Shown: positions 37,744-47,204 of the stretch, one piece after another
Position numbering within the stretch: the first letter of the stretch is position 1
Layout of the letters: each line of letters starts with the position of its first letter
Source: Ralstonia sp. SET104
Lineage (GTDB): Bacteria; Pseudomonadota; Gammaproteobacteria; Burkholderiales; Burkholderiaceae
DNA: 64,000 nucleotides
NCBI RefSeq assembly: GCF_003851545.1
Contig: NZ_BHVX01000012.1
Location: forward strand, 1 to 64,000
Direction: 5' to 3'
Made by a program: the position numbers and the translations under genes
The notes under the pieces: generated by a model
Told to the model about the DNA's origin: nothing
What the model saw: the letters and a program-made list of their open reading frames with translations, nothing else
Databases searched by the model: none

Positions 37744-38886
37744 TTATCGACCGAGTGCGGCGTGCCATCGCTTTAGGAAATCGGCACGGCGGAGCTGATC
37801 TTGATGGGCGAGTAAACCCGGGCCGACGGGAATGGGGCGATGCGTGTTGCCAAGCTCGGCGAGCAGGCGCTTGGCGGTGAGCCCTGTCTCAACATCCTGG
37901 CGCAGCGAGAACAGAAACGCGCGGTCCGCCATCACAGTCTGACCATCGCGCGAGAGCATGAAGTCGAGCCACAGGCGTGCCGCGTTCGGACGAGCGGCAC
38001 GGCGGGCGATAAAGGCGACACGCGTCGCGACCAGCGTGTAGTCGGTCGGCATTTTGATGGCGAGTGCCGGATTGCGATCGGCGTAGCGTGCGGCGTATGA
38101 GCCGATCACGTCGTAGGCGAGCAGACTTTCGCCGGAAGCGACGCGCTCGAGCATTGCGGCCGTGGTGATGTACAGATTGACGTTGACGCCGCCCAATGCC
38201 TTGGCAACCTCCCAGAACACGGGCGTGGTGCGCGCGTCTTCGGCGGCAAAGAGGAACGCGGAGCCGGAGTGCTCGATGTCGTACGAGGCGACGCGGCCGC
38301 GCAGCAGGTCACGGTGGCCGTTCAGGATGCGGGCGAAATCGGCGTGCGTGGAGGGAATCAGCTCCGGCGGCAATTGGCGCGTGTTGTAGACAAAGACAAC
38401 GGGTTCGTAGCTCGTGCCGTACGCCTCGTTCTTCCAGATGGCCCATGACGGCAAGTACGGGCGCTCGGGGGAAGCATATGGGAGCGCGTGGCCGTCGTTC
38501 ACGAGCTTGAACTGCTCGGGCATGGCCGAGCTCCAGACCACATCGGCGCCGGGCGATCTGGCGGCAAGTTCAGCGAGGAAGCGGCGGTAAATGTCGTCGC
38601 TGTTCTGCTCGCGGTAGTCGACGGTGATGCCGGGATAGCGGGTCTCGAAGGCGCGGATGAGCGGGTATGCGGAGGAGAAATCTGTCGTCGAATAGACCGT
38701 GACGCGACCTTCGCGGCGGGCGGCGTCGATCATTGCGTCGTAGTCGCGCGGGTAGTACGACGGCAGTTCCGGCGCCGGACGGGCCAGCCACTGCGCGTGC
38801 GCCCTACGCGAAACGGCGCCGTTTGCAGCCAGCAATGCGGCGGTCTGACAAAGCCAGCGGCGACGGGAATTGGGAATGGACGACAT
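37744..38886 (-). CDS. Fe(III)-type ABC transporter substrate-binding protein (first copy)
   Basis: A 380-residue periplasmic binding protein with a Tat-like signal (SRRRWLCQTAALLAANGAVSRRAHA split as SRRRWLC and the hydrophobic AALLAANGAV). The mature part follows the ferric-ion binding protein cluster: REGRVTVYSTTDFSSAYPLI, FETRYPGITVDYREQN, GADVVWSSAM, YDIEHSGSAFLF and ARLWLDFMLSRDGQ. It is clearly paralogous to the binding protein at 41331-42449. It is transcribed away from a two-component system with 107 bases between starts, so that system may control it. The cargo could be iron or another small organic anion. Confidence 0.85.
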   Translation of the reverse strand: MSSIPNSRRRWLCQTAALLAANGAVSRRAHAQWLARPAPELPSYYPRDYDAMIDAARREGRVTVYSTTDFSSAYPLIRAFETRYPGITVDYREQNSDDIYRRFLAELAARSPGADVVWSSAMPEQFKLVNDGHALPYASPERPYLPSWAIWKNEAYGTSYEPVVFVYNTRQLPPELIPSTHADFARILNGHRDLLRGRVASYDIEHSGSAFLFAAEDARTTPVFWEVAKALGGVNVNLYITTAAMLERVASGESLLAYDVIGSYAARYADRNPALAIKMPTDYTLVATRVAFIARRAARPNAARLWLDFMLSRDGQTVMADRAFLFSLRQDVETGLTAKRLLAELGNTHRPIPVGPGLLAHQDQLRRADFLKRWHAALGR

Positions 38887-38993
38887 GCCGGTTAAAGCGC
38901 ATCTGGAGCCGCATCAGGTGGACGGTGTGATCGGGATGCGGGCGCCACGCATTATCATGAAAAAGTAGTCAGAACGATATTGAGAGACACCCG

Positions 38994-39695
38994 ATGCGGA
39001 TCTTGCTGGTGGAGGACGAGGACGAATTGGCCGCGTGGCTGGCGCGCGCGCTGGCGCAGAGCGGCTTCGTGATTGAGCGCGCCGCTGATGGCGTCATCGC
39101 GGAAGCTTTCCTCGGCTCCGGAGAGTTTGACGCGGTGGTGCTGGACTTGCGCCTGCCGCGCAAGGACGGCTTTGCCGTGCTGGCCGACATGCGCGCGCGT
39201 GACGACCGCACGCCGGTGCTGATCCTCACGGCGCAAGGTGCGCTGGATGAGCGCGTGCGCGGCCTGAACGCCGGCGCGGATGACTTCCTCACCAAGCCAT
39301 TCGCGCTGTCCGAGCTGGAAGCGCGGCTGATGGCGCTGATCCGGCGCAGCCGCGGCCGGGCGTTCCCGCGCCTGCGTTGCGGGCCGCTGGAGTTCGATAC
39401 CGGGCGCAAGGCGTTCCTGCTCTCGGGCGAACCACTGTCGCTCACACCGCGCGAGCACGCTGCGCTGTCGGCGCTGCTGCACAAGACCGGCCAGCCGATC
39501 AGCAAGGTGCATCTGTTCGACAAGGTCTTTAATCTCGACAGCGACTCGAGCCCCGATGCGGTGGAGGTGGTCGTGCATCGCCTGCGCAAGAAGCTGGCGG
39601 GCACGGGTGTACAGATCGTCACCGTGCGCGGGCTGGGCTACATGCTCGAAGCCGGCGCCGGTGAGGCGGTCCCCACCGGCGACAGCAGCCCATGA
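38994..39695 (+). CDS. OmpR/TctD-type response regulator
   Basis: A 233-residue DNA-binding response regulator. The receiver has Asp51 (VVLDLRLPRKDG) and Lys in TKPFALSE. The C-terminal winged helix (about 130-220) has SLTPREHAALSALL and VVVHRLRKKL, typical of the OmpR family; overall closest in feel to TctD and QseB. The stop overlaps the kinase start by four bases (ATGA), so the pair is co-translated. Lying between two binding-protein genes, it most likely controls this transport locus. Confidence 0.9.
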   Translation: MRILLVEDEDELAAWLARALAQSGFVIERAADGVIAEAFLGSGEFDAVVLDLRLPRKDGFAVLADMRARDDRTPVLILTAQGALDERVRGLNAGADDFLTKPFALSELEARLMALIRRSRGRAFPRLRCGPLEFDTGRKAFLLSGEPLSLTPREHAALSALLHKTGQPISKVHLFDKVFNLDSDSSPDAVEVVVHRLRKKLAGTGVQIVTVRGLGYMLEAGAGEAVPTGDSSP

Positions 39696-41206
39696 TGCAG
39701 CGCTTCGCCCAGCTTCGGCTGCCGCGCAGCCTGAAACTCACGCTGCTTTGGTTGCTGCTGCCGGGGCTGGTGGGTGTGCTGGCCATCGACATCGTTTCCG
39801 CGTACCAGGCGTTGCGCGGCGCAACCGACCGCGCGTACGACCGCGCCCTGCTCGGCTCGGTGCGCGCCATCGAAAACGGCGTGACGATCGAGCGCGGGCA
39901 GGTACAGGTCAACGTGCCATATGTGGCGCTGTCGATGTTCGAATCGACCGCGCAGAGCAACGTCTATTACCGCGTCGCTTTCGAGCCCCTGCCAGGCAAA
40001 GCGCCTGAAGCTGCACTCACCGGCTACGATGATCTGCCCCTGCCCATCACGCAGTTGGAGAACGACACCCCGCTCTTCTACGACGCGACGTACCACGACG
40101 AACCCGTACGCGTGGCCGCCGTGGCCAAACCGCTGTATCAGCCTGGGCTGCCAGCGCGCATCGTCATTCAGGTGGCGGAAACCATCGAAACGCGGCGCGC
40201 GCTGCAACAGGCCGTCTGGCGCGGCACGCTGCTGCGCGATGCGGCGCTGGTGGCGGTGAGTGCCGCGCTGCTGTGGCTGGGCGTGACCGTCGCGCTGCGG
40301 CCGCTCAATCGCCTGGCACGCAGCATCGGCGTGCGCGCGTCAGATGACCTGCGCGCACTCGATGCCGCCGACGTACCTGCCGAAGTCCGCCCGCTGGTCG
40401 ACGCGATCAACCACCACATCCATCGGTATGCGGAACTCGCGGAAGCGCAAAGCCAGTTCCTGGCCGATGCGTCACACCAACTGCGCACGCCGCTGGCGGT
40501 GCTGCTCACGCAAGCCGAATATGCGTTGCGCGAAACCGACCCGGCGCGCGTGCGTGAAAGCCTGTCCGCCATCATCGCGCGCCTGCAGTCGACCAACCGG
40601 CTGACCACGCAATTGCTCGCGCTCGCCCGTGCGCGCCATGCGGGGCAGGATGCGCCGGCCGAAGCCTTCGACCTCGGCGATCTGGCGCGCGACGTGGTCG
40701 TCGATGCGCTGCCGCTGGCACGCGAAAAACAGCAAGACCTCGGCTGGGATGACGGCGGCCTCGGCATGGCGCTGCCCGTCATCGGCTATCCGGCTTTCCT
40801 GCGCGAGGCACTCTCCAACCTCGTGCATAACGCCATCCGCTACACGCCGGCCGGCGGACGCATTACCGTGCGGGCGACCGCGGACGGCAATGCGGCGCTC
40901 GTCTGCGTAGACGACACCGGCCCCGGCATGAACGCCGACGAGCGTGCGCATGCTTTCCAGCGTTTTCGCCGTGCGCACGAAGGCGGGAGTCGCTCGGGCA
41001 AACCCAAGGACGCACGCTATGCCGCTGAAGGTTCCGGCCTGGGCCTGGCCATCGCCCGCGCCTATGCAGCGCGTAGTGGCGGGCACATCGAGCTGGCCGA
41101 TGGCGAGCCGAACGAGCACGGTGGTGTCGGTTTGTCGGCGCGAATTCGCGTGCCGCTGGCCGCCGCAACAGCCGCCACGGATCATGCTGCAATGCAGCAG
41201 CCGTAA
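39692..41206 (+). CDS. TctE-type sensor histidine kinase
   Basis: A 504-residue membrane kinase. TM1 (about 15-37), a periplasmic sensor domain of about 150 residues of the TctE/2CSK_N type (ALRGATDRAYDRALLGSVRAI shortened to DRAYDRALLGSVR), TM2 (about 180-205), a short HAMP-like linker, then His262 in DASHQLRTPLAVLL, N box NLVHNAIRY and glycine boxes DDTGPGM and GSGLGLAIA. TctE-type sensors often respond to carboxylates such as citrate, which also chelate iron. Partner of the regulator with which it overlaps. Confidence 0.9.
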   Translation: MMQRFAQLRLPRSLKLTLLWLLLPGLVGVLAIDIVSAYQALRGATDRAYDRALLGSVRAIENGVTIERGQVQVNVPYVALSMFESTAQSNVYYRVAFEPLPGKAPEAALTGYDDLPLPITQLENDTPLFYDATYHDEPVRVAAVAKPLYQPGLPARIVIQVAETIETRRALQQAVWRGTLLRDAALVAVSAALLWLGVTVALRPLNRLARSIGVRASDDLRALDAADVPAEVRPLVDAINHHIHRYAELAEAQSQFLADASHQLRTPLAVLLTQAEYALRETDPARVRESLSAIIARLQSTNRLTTQLLALARARHAGQDAPAEAFDLGDLARDVVVDALPLAREKQQDLGWDDGGLGMALPVIGYPAFLREALSNLVHNAIRYTPAGGRITVRATADGNAALVCVDDTGPGMNADERAHAFQRFRRAHEGGSRSGKPKDARYAAEGSGLGLAIARAYAARSGGHIELADGEPNEHGGVGLSARIRVPLAAATAATDHAAMQQP

Positions 41207-41234
41207 TGAAAGCATGGCGAAAGCGCGCGATTTC

Positions 41235-41240
41235 TATAAT
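41235..41240 (+). promoter_or_regulatory. candidate -10 box of the ABC import operon
   Basis: A perfect TATAAT 90 bases before the second binding-protein ATG. No TTGACA-like box is seen at 16-18 bases (GCATGG at 17), which fits a promoter needing an activator. Predicted start near 41247. Confidence 0.45.
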
Positions 41241-41330
41241 CCGCCGCACCTGGGGCCATCCGTCCAAGCTACACGCAACAAGCCATAAGTAGCCGGCCCC
41301 ACACCATCACAAGCAAACAGGAGACAAACC

Positions 41331-42449
41331 ATGCTTCGTGGCCGCTTTACGCCCAAGTTCGTGCCCGCGCACGCTGCGATCGCTTCAATTGCAGCTGCCG
41401 CCCTGACCCTCAGCGCCGCCGCCTTCGCACAAGTCCCGGCCGGCTACCCCGCCAGCTACGCCGACACCGTCGCCGCCGCCAAGAAGGAAGGCAAGGTGGT
41501 GGTCTACGCCACGACCGACACCAAGGCCGCGGATCCGCTGATCAAGGATTTCGAGTCGCTCTACCCCGGCGTGAAGGTCGAGTACAACGACATGAACAGC
41601 AGCGAGCTGTACAACCGCTTCATCAGCGAACAGGCCGCCGGCGGCGCCTCGGCTGACATGATGTGGAACTCGTCGATGGACTCGCAACTCAAGCTCGCGC
41701 AGACCTACGCGATGAAGTACGACTCGCCCGAGGTGCCGAACCTGCCGAAGTGGTCCATCTACAAGGGCTTGGCTTATGGCACGACGTACGAGCCGGCCGT
41801 GTTCCTGTACAACAAGCGCCTGGTCAAGGATTCAGAAGTGCCGCAAACGCACGCCGATTTCGCCAAGCTGGTCGCCAGCCAACCCGAGCGCTTCAAGAGC
41901 AAGGTCACGACGTATGACATCGAGAAGTCCGCCGTGGGCTTCATGATGGCCGCGCAGGACAATCAGGATTCGCCGCAATACTTTGACTTCATCAAGGCGG
42001 TCGGCCCGAACCTGGTGCTGCAGTCGTCCACCGGCACGATGATGGAACGCGTGGCCTCGGGCGAAAACCTGGTGGCGTACAACATCCTCGGTTCGTATGC
42101 GATTGCGCGCGCCAAGAAGGATCCGTCGATCGGCATCGTCTATCCGAAGGACTACACGCTGGTCGTCTCGCGCGTGGCGATGATCGCCAAGAAGGCGAAG
42201 AACCCGAACGCGGCCAAGCTGTGGCTGGATTACATCCTGTCCAAGCGCGGCCAGGACATCCTCGCCAACAAGTCGGACCTGCACTCGCTGCGTGACGACG
42301 TGACGGGCGAAGCCACCGCCGCTGGCCTGAAGAAGATTCTCGGCAACTCCATCAAGCCGATTCCGGTGGACGAATCGATCCTGGTGTTCCTGGAGCCAAA
42401 GAAGCGCCTGGACTTCATCAAGCAATGGCGCACCGCCGCCGGTCGTTGA
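41331..42449 (+). CDS. Fe(III)-type ABC transporter substrate-binding protein (second copy)
   Basis: A 372-residue periplasmic binding protein with a normal signal peptide (ALTLSAAAFAQ, cleavage near residue 35). Recognisable segments are KKEGKVVVYATTDTKAADPL, FESLYPGVKVEYNDMNSSEL, SADMMWNSSMDSQ, TYDIEKSAVGFMMAA and AAKLWLDYILSKRGQDI. It belongs to the same cluster as the ferric-ion binding proteins (AfuA/FbpA) and as the paralogue at 37744-38886. AGGAGA lies upstream of the ATG. A strong hairpin separates it from the permease gene, which would let it be made in excess. Confidence 0.9.
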   Translation: MLRGRFTPKFVPAHAAIASIAAAALTLSAAAFAQVPAGYPASYADTVAAAKKEGKVVVYATTDTKAADPLIKDFESLYPGVKVEYNDMNSSELYNRFISEQAAGGASADMMWNSSMDSQLKLAQTYAMKYDSPEVPNLPKWSIYKGLAYGTTYEPAVFLYNKRLVKDSEVPQTHADFAKLVASQPERFKSKVTTYDIEKSAVGFMMAAQDNQDSPQYFDFIKAVGPNLVLQSSTGTMMERVASGENLVAYNILGSYAIARAKKDPSIGIVYPKDYTLVVSRVAMIAKKAKNPNAAKLWLDYILSKRGQDILANKSDLHSLRDDVTGEATAAGLKKILGNSIKPIPVDESILVFLEPKKRLDFIKQWRTAAGR

Positions 42450-42493
42450 TCTGCTGACGCGCGGAATCACGATTCTTCTCATCTGACCGACCT

Positions 42494-42521
42494 GCCGGCG
42501 CCATCCGTATCTGGCGCCGGC
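42494..42521 (+). repeat. intercistronic hairpin between binding-protein and permease genes
   Basis: A perfect ten-base-pair stem, GCCGGCGCCA with TGGCGCCGGC, and an eight-base loop. No T run follows. It fits an mRNA-stabilising or partly terminating element, as known between binding-protein and permease genes of other ABC operons. Confidence 0.6.
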
Positions 42522-42536
42522 CCCCTTGGAGGCACC

Positions 42537-44348
42537 ATGCGTTCTCTAGCGCAAGACCGTGCCGCCGCTTCGGAAGTCTCTCTCAAGCGCTCGCCCTGGA
42601 CGCGTGTGGGACAGGCTTTGCCGCGCGGCGTGGTCATTCTGCTTACCGCGCTGGCGATTTTCACGCCGCTGGCGCTGATCTTCTACCAGAGCTTTCTGTC
42701 CGCGCCGTTCTTCATGCCCGACGCGCTGGCGGGGCTGGATGCGTATCGCTTCATCTTTACGGATTCGGATTTCTGGCACGCTTTTGAAAAGTCGGCCGCA
42801 CTGGCGTTCGGCCTGGCGGCGATCTCGGTGCCGCTGGGTGGCATCCTCGCGTTCCTGATGGTGCGCTCGGACCTGCCCGGCCGCCGCCTTCTCGAACCGC
42901 TGCTGATGATCCCGGTGTTCGTCTCGCCGATGGTGCTGGCATTCGGCTATGTGGTGTCGGCTGGCCCGGTGGGCTTCTATACGGTGTGGTTCAAGAGCCT
43001 GTTCGGTGGTGCACCGTGGAACGTGTATTCGTTCACGAGCATCATCATCATTGCGGGCCTCACACACGTGCCGCACGTGTATCTGTATGTCTCGTCGGCG
43101 CTGCGCAGCCTCGGATCGGACGTGGAAGAAGCCGCGCGTATCGCGGGGGCTTCGCCGCTGTCGGTGGCGTTGAACGTGAGCCTGCCGATGGTGCGCCCTG
43201 CGCTGCTGTACGCGGCCGTACTGGTGACATTCCTGGGCTTCGAAGTGTTCGGTCTGGTGCTCGTGCTGGGCGATCCGGAAGGCCATCTGGTGCTGGCGAC
43301 GTATCTGTACAAGCTGACCAACAAGCTCGGCACGCCGGCGTATCACCTGATGGCGGCCGTGGCGGTCTGTCTGGTGATGGTGACGTTCCCGCTGGTGCTG
43401 CTGCAGCGCTACATGCTGAAATCGGCCAACCGCTTTGTCACCGTCAAGGGCAAGGTCACGCGCAGCCGTCCGCTGCCGCTGGGCAAGTGGCGCTGGCCTG
43501 CCTGGGCGGTCGTGGTGTTCTGGTTCTTCGTGACAGTGGTGGTGCCGCTCTCGGGTATCGCACTGCGCGCCTTCGTGTCGAACTGGGGTGAAGGCGTGTC
43601 GCTGGTGGAGGCGTTTTCGACCACGGCGTTCCAGCAGATCTTCGAGCAGCCGCAGTTCCTGCGTGCGATGGTCAACACGGTCCTGATCGGCGTGATCGGC
43701 GGCGCGCTGGCGGTGGGCTGCTACACGTGCATCGGCCTGGCCATGCACCGCAAGCCGGATGGCTGGACACGCTTTCTCGATTACAGCGTGCTGGTACCCC
43801 GCGCCATTCCTGGCCTGCTGGCCGGTCTGGCTTTCCTGTGGGTGTTCCTGTTCGTACCTAACTGGGTCGAGACTGGCCTGACCGACAGCGGCCTGCCCTT
43901 CGCCAATTGGATCATCGAGCACGTCGTGCCGAGCCTGCGCGACTTGCGCAGCACGATCTTCAGCGTGTGGATCGCGTACACGGTGGTGTGGCTGGCCTAC
44001 GGGCTGCGCTTGATCTCGGCCGCGCTGCTGCAAGTCGGCCCTGAGCTGGAAGAGGCTGCACGCTCCGTGGGCGCCAGCCGTGCCCGCACCACGCGCGACG
44101 TGACCGTGCCGCTCACACGCTACGGCCTTCTCGGCGCGTGGCTGCTGATCTTCCTGATTTTCGAGCGCGAGTACTCGACCGGTGTGTACCTGCTCTCGCC
44201 GGGCACCGAGACGATCGGCTCGATGCTGGTTTCCCTGTGGGCTGGCGGCGCCATCGATATCGTTGCCGCCCTGTCCTTCGTCAATATCATGCTGGTGGCC
44301 GTGGGCCTCGGCATCGCACTGCGTTTCGGAGTGAAGCTCCATGATTGA
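42537..44348 (+). CDS. Fe(III)-type ABC transporter permease, fused double domain
   Basis: A 603-residue inner-membrane protein with about 12 helices in two homologous halves, as in FbpB/AfuB. Each half has the EAA loop that docks the ATPase: EEAARIAGASPLSVALNVSL (about 200) and EEAARSVGASRARTTRDVTV (about 505). GGAGG lies seven bases before the ATG. The stop overlaps the ATPase start by eight bases, so the two are translationally coupled. Confidence 0.92.
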   Translation: MRSLAQDRAAASEVSLKRSPWTRVGQALPRGVVILLTALAIFTPLALIFYQSFLSAPFFMPDALAGLDAYRFIFTDSDFWHAFEKSAALAFGLAAISVPLGGILAFLMVRSDLPGRRLLEPLLMIPVFVSPMVLAFGYVVSAGPVGFYTVWFKSLFGGAPWNVYSFTSIIIIAGLTHVPHVYLYVSSALRSLGSDVEEAARIAGASPLSVALNVSLPMVRPALLYAAVLVTFLGFEVFGLVLVLGDPEGHLVLATYLYKLTNKLGTPAYHLMAAVAVCLVMVTFPLVLLQRYMLKSANRFVTVKGKVTRSRPLPLGKWRWPAWAVVVFWFFVTVVVPLSGIALRAFVSNWGEGVSLVEAFSTTAFQQIFEQPQFLRAMVNTVLIGVIGGALAVGCYTCIGLAMHRKPDGWTRFLDYSVLVPRAIPGLLAGLAFLWVFLFVPNWVETGLTDSGLPFANWIIEHVVPSLRDLRSTIFSVWIAYTVVWLAYGLRLISAALLQVGPELEEAARSVGASRARTTRDVTVPLTRYGLLGAWLLIFLIFEREYSTGVYLLSPGTETIGSMLVSLWAGGAIDIVAALSFVNIMLVAVGLGIALRFGVKLHD

Positions 44349-45426
44349 ACTCACCGTCAACGACCTGCACCTGCAATACGGCAACAACCCGGTCCTCAAG
44401 GGTGTCTCGATGCAGTTGCACAAGGGCGAGGTCGTCTCGCTGCTGGGCCCGTCGGGTTCGGGCAAGACCACGCTGCTGCGCGCTGTCGCCGGCCTCGAAC
44501 AAGCCAGCCGCGGCACCGTCACGATCGGCGATCGCGTCATGTTCGACGGCGCCAGGAAGCTCGACGTACCGGCTGAAGGACGCAACCTGGGGCTGGTGTT
44601 CCAGTCGTACGCGCTGTGGCCGCACAAGACCGTGGCCGAGAACGTCGCCTACCCGCTCAAGCTGCGCAAGACGCCGTCTGCGCAGATCAAGGAACGCGTA
44701 CAGGCCGTGCTCCAGCAACTGGGCCTTGGCCACTTGGGCGAGCGCTTCCCGAGCCAGCTCTCCGGCGGCCAGCAGCAGCGCGTGGCAATCGCCCGTGCGC
44801 TGGTCTACAACCCGCCCGTGATCCTGCTCGACGAGCCGCTCTCGAACCTCGACGCCAAGCTGCGTGAAGAAGCTCGCGCCTTCCTGCGCGAGCTGATCGT
44901 GCGCCTGGGGCTGTCCGCGCTGATGGTCACGCACGACCAGAGCGAAGCGATGGCGATGTCCGACCGCATCCTGCTGCTGAACAACGGTGTGATCGAACAG
45001 CAAGGCACGCCCGAGCAGATGTACGGCGCACCCGAAACGCTCTTTACCGCTGAGTTCATGGGCAGCAACAATCGCATCAACGGCAAAATCGCCGAAGTGC
45101 GTGACGGCATGGCCCGCTTGGTGGACGAAGCTGGCGGCTGGTCGCTGTGGGGGATGGCACGTGGTGATCTGAAGCCCGGTGCATCGGCGCACGGCGTGAT
45201 CCGTCTGGAACAGGTGCGCGTGGGCGTGGACAACGCCGACAACACCATCCACCTGCCGCTGGCCACGCGCATGTACCTGGGCGACCGTTGGGAATGCCTG
45301 TTCCGGGCCACCGGCGACAGCGGCGCGACCGGCACAGGTCTGCGCGCCTACTCCGCCAGCGCCCCGAGCGACGGCAAGTACGCGCTGACCTTCCCGCGCG
45401 AGCAGTTCTGGCTATATGCAGCGTAA
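44341..45426 (+). CDS. Fe(III)-type ABC transporter ATP-binding protein
   Basis: A 361-residue ATPase of the FbpC/AfuC group: Walker [14 protein letters not shown], signature [15 protein letters not shown], Walker [16 protein letters not shown], switch His in [13 protein letters not shown], and a C-terminal TOBE-like domain (about 245-361) often used for regulation. Last gene of the import operon. A bidirectional terminator follows 20 bases after the stop. Confidence 0.93.
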   Translation: MIELTVNDLHLQYGNNPVLKGVSMQLHKGEVVSLLGPSGSGKTTLLRAVAGLEQASRGTVTIGDRVMFDGARKLDVPAEGRNLGLVFQSYALWPHKTVAENVAYPLKLRKTPSAQIKERVQAVLQQLGLGHLGERFPSQLSGGQQQRVAIARALVYNPPVILLDEPLSNLDAKLREEARAFLRELIVRLGLSALMVTHDQSEAMAMSDRILLLNNGVIEQQGTPEQMYGAPETLFTAEFMGSNNRINGKIAEVRDGMARLVDEAGGWSLWGMARGDLKPGASAHGVIRLEQVRVGVDNADNTIHLPLATRMYLGDRWECLFRATGDSGATGTGLRAYSASAPSDGKYALTFPREQFWLYAA

Positions 45427-45445
45427 GCGGGTTTCAACGGCAACA

Positions 45446-45480
45446 AAAGAAAAAGGCAGCCTCGGCTGCCTTTTCTTTTG
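45446..45480. terminator. bidirectional terminator between the ABC operon and tatC
   Basis: AAAAGGCAGC (45451-45460) pairs perfectly with GCTGCCTTTT (45465-45474) across CTCG. T-rich sequence follows on both strands, so it serves both convergent operons. Confidence 0.92.
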
Positions 45481-45492
45481 GGGCGATCCGCG

Positions 45493-46296
45493 TCAGTCCT
45501 TGACCACCGGCAGATGCTCGGGGTCTGCATCGGGCGCGACCGTCTTGCGCAAGAAGATCGCCGCCAGGATCAGCCCCAACTCGTACAGCAGCCACAGCGG
45601 CACCGCCAGCAGCAACTGCGACATCACGTCCGGCGGCGTCACCACGGCCGCAATGATGAACGCGCCCACCACCACGTACGGTCGCGCTTGGCGCAGCTTG
45701 TCCAGGCTCACGATGCCAAAGCGCACCAGCACCATCACCACCACCGGCACCTCAAAGGTGATGCCGAACGCCAGGAACGTGGTCATCGCAAAGCTCAGGT
45801 ACTTGTCGATATCGGTCGACATCTCGGCACCCAATGGCGCGTTGTAGTGCGCCATCACCTTGAACACTGTCGGGAAGACCAGGAAGTACGCAAACGCCAC
45901 GCCGCACAGAAACAGCACATAGGTGCTCACCACCAGCGGCATGATCATCCGCTTCTCGTGCGTGTACAGCCCCGGCGCCACGAAGCGCCAGATTTGATAC
46001 AGCACCCATGGCAATGCGATCAGGAAGGCGGCCAGCAGCGTCACCTTCATCGGCACAAAGAACGAGCCGGTGACATCCGTCACGATCATGTGGCCGTTCT
46101 TGGGCAATGCCTGAATCAGCGGCCGCGAGAACAGATTGAAGATATCCGGCGCCCAGTACACCAGGCCAAGAAACACCAGCAGCACGCCCGCGCCCGCCTT
46201 GACGATGCGCTCGCGCAACTCAACCAGGTGCGAGATGAAGGTTTCCTGCGCGCCGTCCTCGGGCGACTCTTGCGGATCGAGCGGAGCGGCACTCAT
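45493..46296 (-). CDS. tatC: twin-arginine translocase subunit TatC
   Basis: The 267-residue, six-helix core of the Tat system; it recognises the twin-arginine signal of folded exported proteins. FISHLVELRERIVKAG near the N terminus holds the conserved Glu and Arg of the signal-binding site, and the YQIWRFVAPGLYTHEKR loop is a family hallmark. Last gene of tatABC. Likely clients encoded here include the Rieske protein (32578-33186). Confidence 0.96.
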   Translation of the reverse strand: MSAAPLDPQESPEDGAQETFISHLVELRERIVKAGAGVLLVFLGLVYWAPDIFNLFSRPLIQALPKNGHMIVTDVTGSFFVPMKVTLLAAFLIALPWVLYQIWRFVAPGLYTHEKRMIMPLVVSTYVLFLCGVAFAYFLVFPTVFKVMAHYNAPLGAEMSTDIDKYLSFAMTTFLAFGITFEVPVVVMVLVRFGIVSLDKLRQARPYVVVGAFIIAAVVTPPDVMSQLLLAVPLWLLYELGLILAAIFLRKTVAPDADPEHLPVVKD

Positions 46297-46357
46297 GTCG
46301 GGTGGGAAAAGGGAGAGTCAGGACGCGACACCGCAGAGACGGCTCGCGCCCGAAAGA

Positions 46358-46873
46358 TCATTCGAAGAAGGAGCGCGCACGCGACTGTGCGGCAACGATG
46401 GGCGGACGATGACGCTTGACGCGCGCCGCGCCCGATTGCGCCCACATGCGCACGCCCTGCTTCTGGCGGTACCACTTGGGCATCGAGAGCTGCTTGTTGC
46501 GCCAGCTGTTGCGGCCGTTGCGCGACTTGCCCGGCGCGGGGCGCCAGTCGGGCGCGGAGGTCGCCGCCTGCTGCGACGGATCGCCGAGTGCCTCGTTCAG
46601 GCGCTCATTGATCTCGGTCGTGTGCTTGCTGACCTCCTGATGGATGGTCTGCTCGACATTGCGCGCGGCCTGCTCGAAGTCAGTGCGCATCTTGCGCAGC
46701 TCCTCAAGCTCGATTTCGCGGCTCACCTCGGCCTTCACATCCGCGATGTAGCGCTGCGCGCGGCCGAGCAAGGCGCCGGCCGTACGCGCCACTTTAGGCA
46801 AGCGCTCCGGCCCGATGACGACAAGCGCCACCATGCCAATCAGCGCCAGCTTGGAAATGCCGAGATCGATCAT
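46358..46873 (-). CDS. tatB: twin-arginine translocase subunit TatB
   Basis: A 171-residue protein with one N-terminal membrane helix (ISKLALIGMVALVVIGPERLP), the conserved Glu in it, an amphipathic helix (LPKVARTAGALLGRAQRYI) and a long charged C-terminal region that is poorly conserved and Arg/Lys-rich at the end. The length and the internal GPERLP support TatB over TatA. It lies between tatA and tatC. Confidence 0.93.
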   Translation of the reverse strand: MIDLGISKLALIGMVALVVIGPERLPKVARTAGALLGRAQRYIADVKAEVSREIELEELRKMRTDFEQAARNVEQTIHQEVSKHTTEINERLNEALGDPSQQAATSAPDWRPAPGKSRNGRNSWRNKQLSMPKWYRQKQGVRMWAQSGAARVKRHRPPIVAAQSRARSFFE

Positions 46874-46893
46874 CGGTCAGCGCGCGCCGGTAC

Positions 46894-47142
46894 TCAACCT
46901 TGCTTGGACTTGTCGCGCGCTTCGACGTCGATCGTCGTCGAGTCGTGCAACTCGCGCGGCGGCTGGCCGGCGGTCTGCTGCGGTGCTGCGGGCTTGTCTT
47001 CCGAGCCTTCCTTCATGCCGTCCTTGAAGCCCTTCACGGCACCACCGAGGTCCGAACCGATGTTGCGCAGCTTCTTCGTGCCGAACACCATCATGACGAT
47101 CACCAGCACGATCAGCCAGTGCCAAATGCTAAAGGAACCCAT
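46894..47142 (-). CDS. tatA: twin-arginine translocase subunit TatA
   Basis: An 82-residue pore-forming subunit: short N terminus, one membrane helix ([19 protein letters not shown]), [20 protein letters not shown] as hinge and amphipathic helix, and an acidic/polar tail. First gene of tatABC, 20 bases before tatB, and 62 bases after the DUF4870-like gene. Confidence 0.95.
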   Translation of the reverse strand: MGSFSIWHWLIVLVIVMMVFGTKKLRNIGSDLGGAVKGFKDGMKEGSEDKPAAPQQTAGQPPRELHDSTTIDVEARDKSKQG

Positions 47143-47204
47143 GTCCTACTCCCACGTAAATACGGCTGGAAACGCCGCAACGGTGGCGGCGCCATTGGTT
47201 GATT

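Noticed and set aside
42546-44627. 693-codon minus-strand frame opposite the ABC permease
   Set aside because: Antisense shadow across two identified genes; very His/Arg/Gln-rich and without domains.
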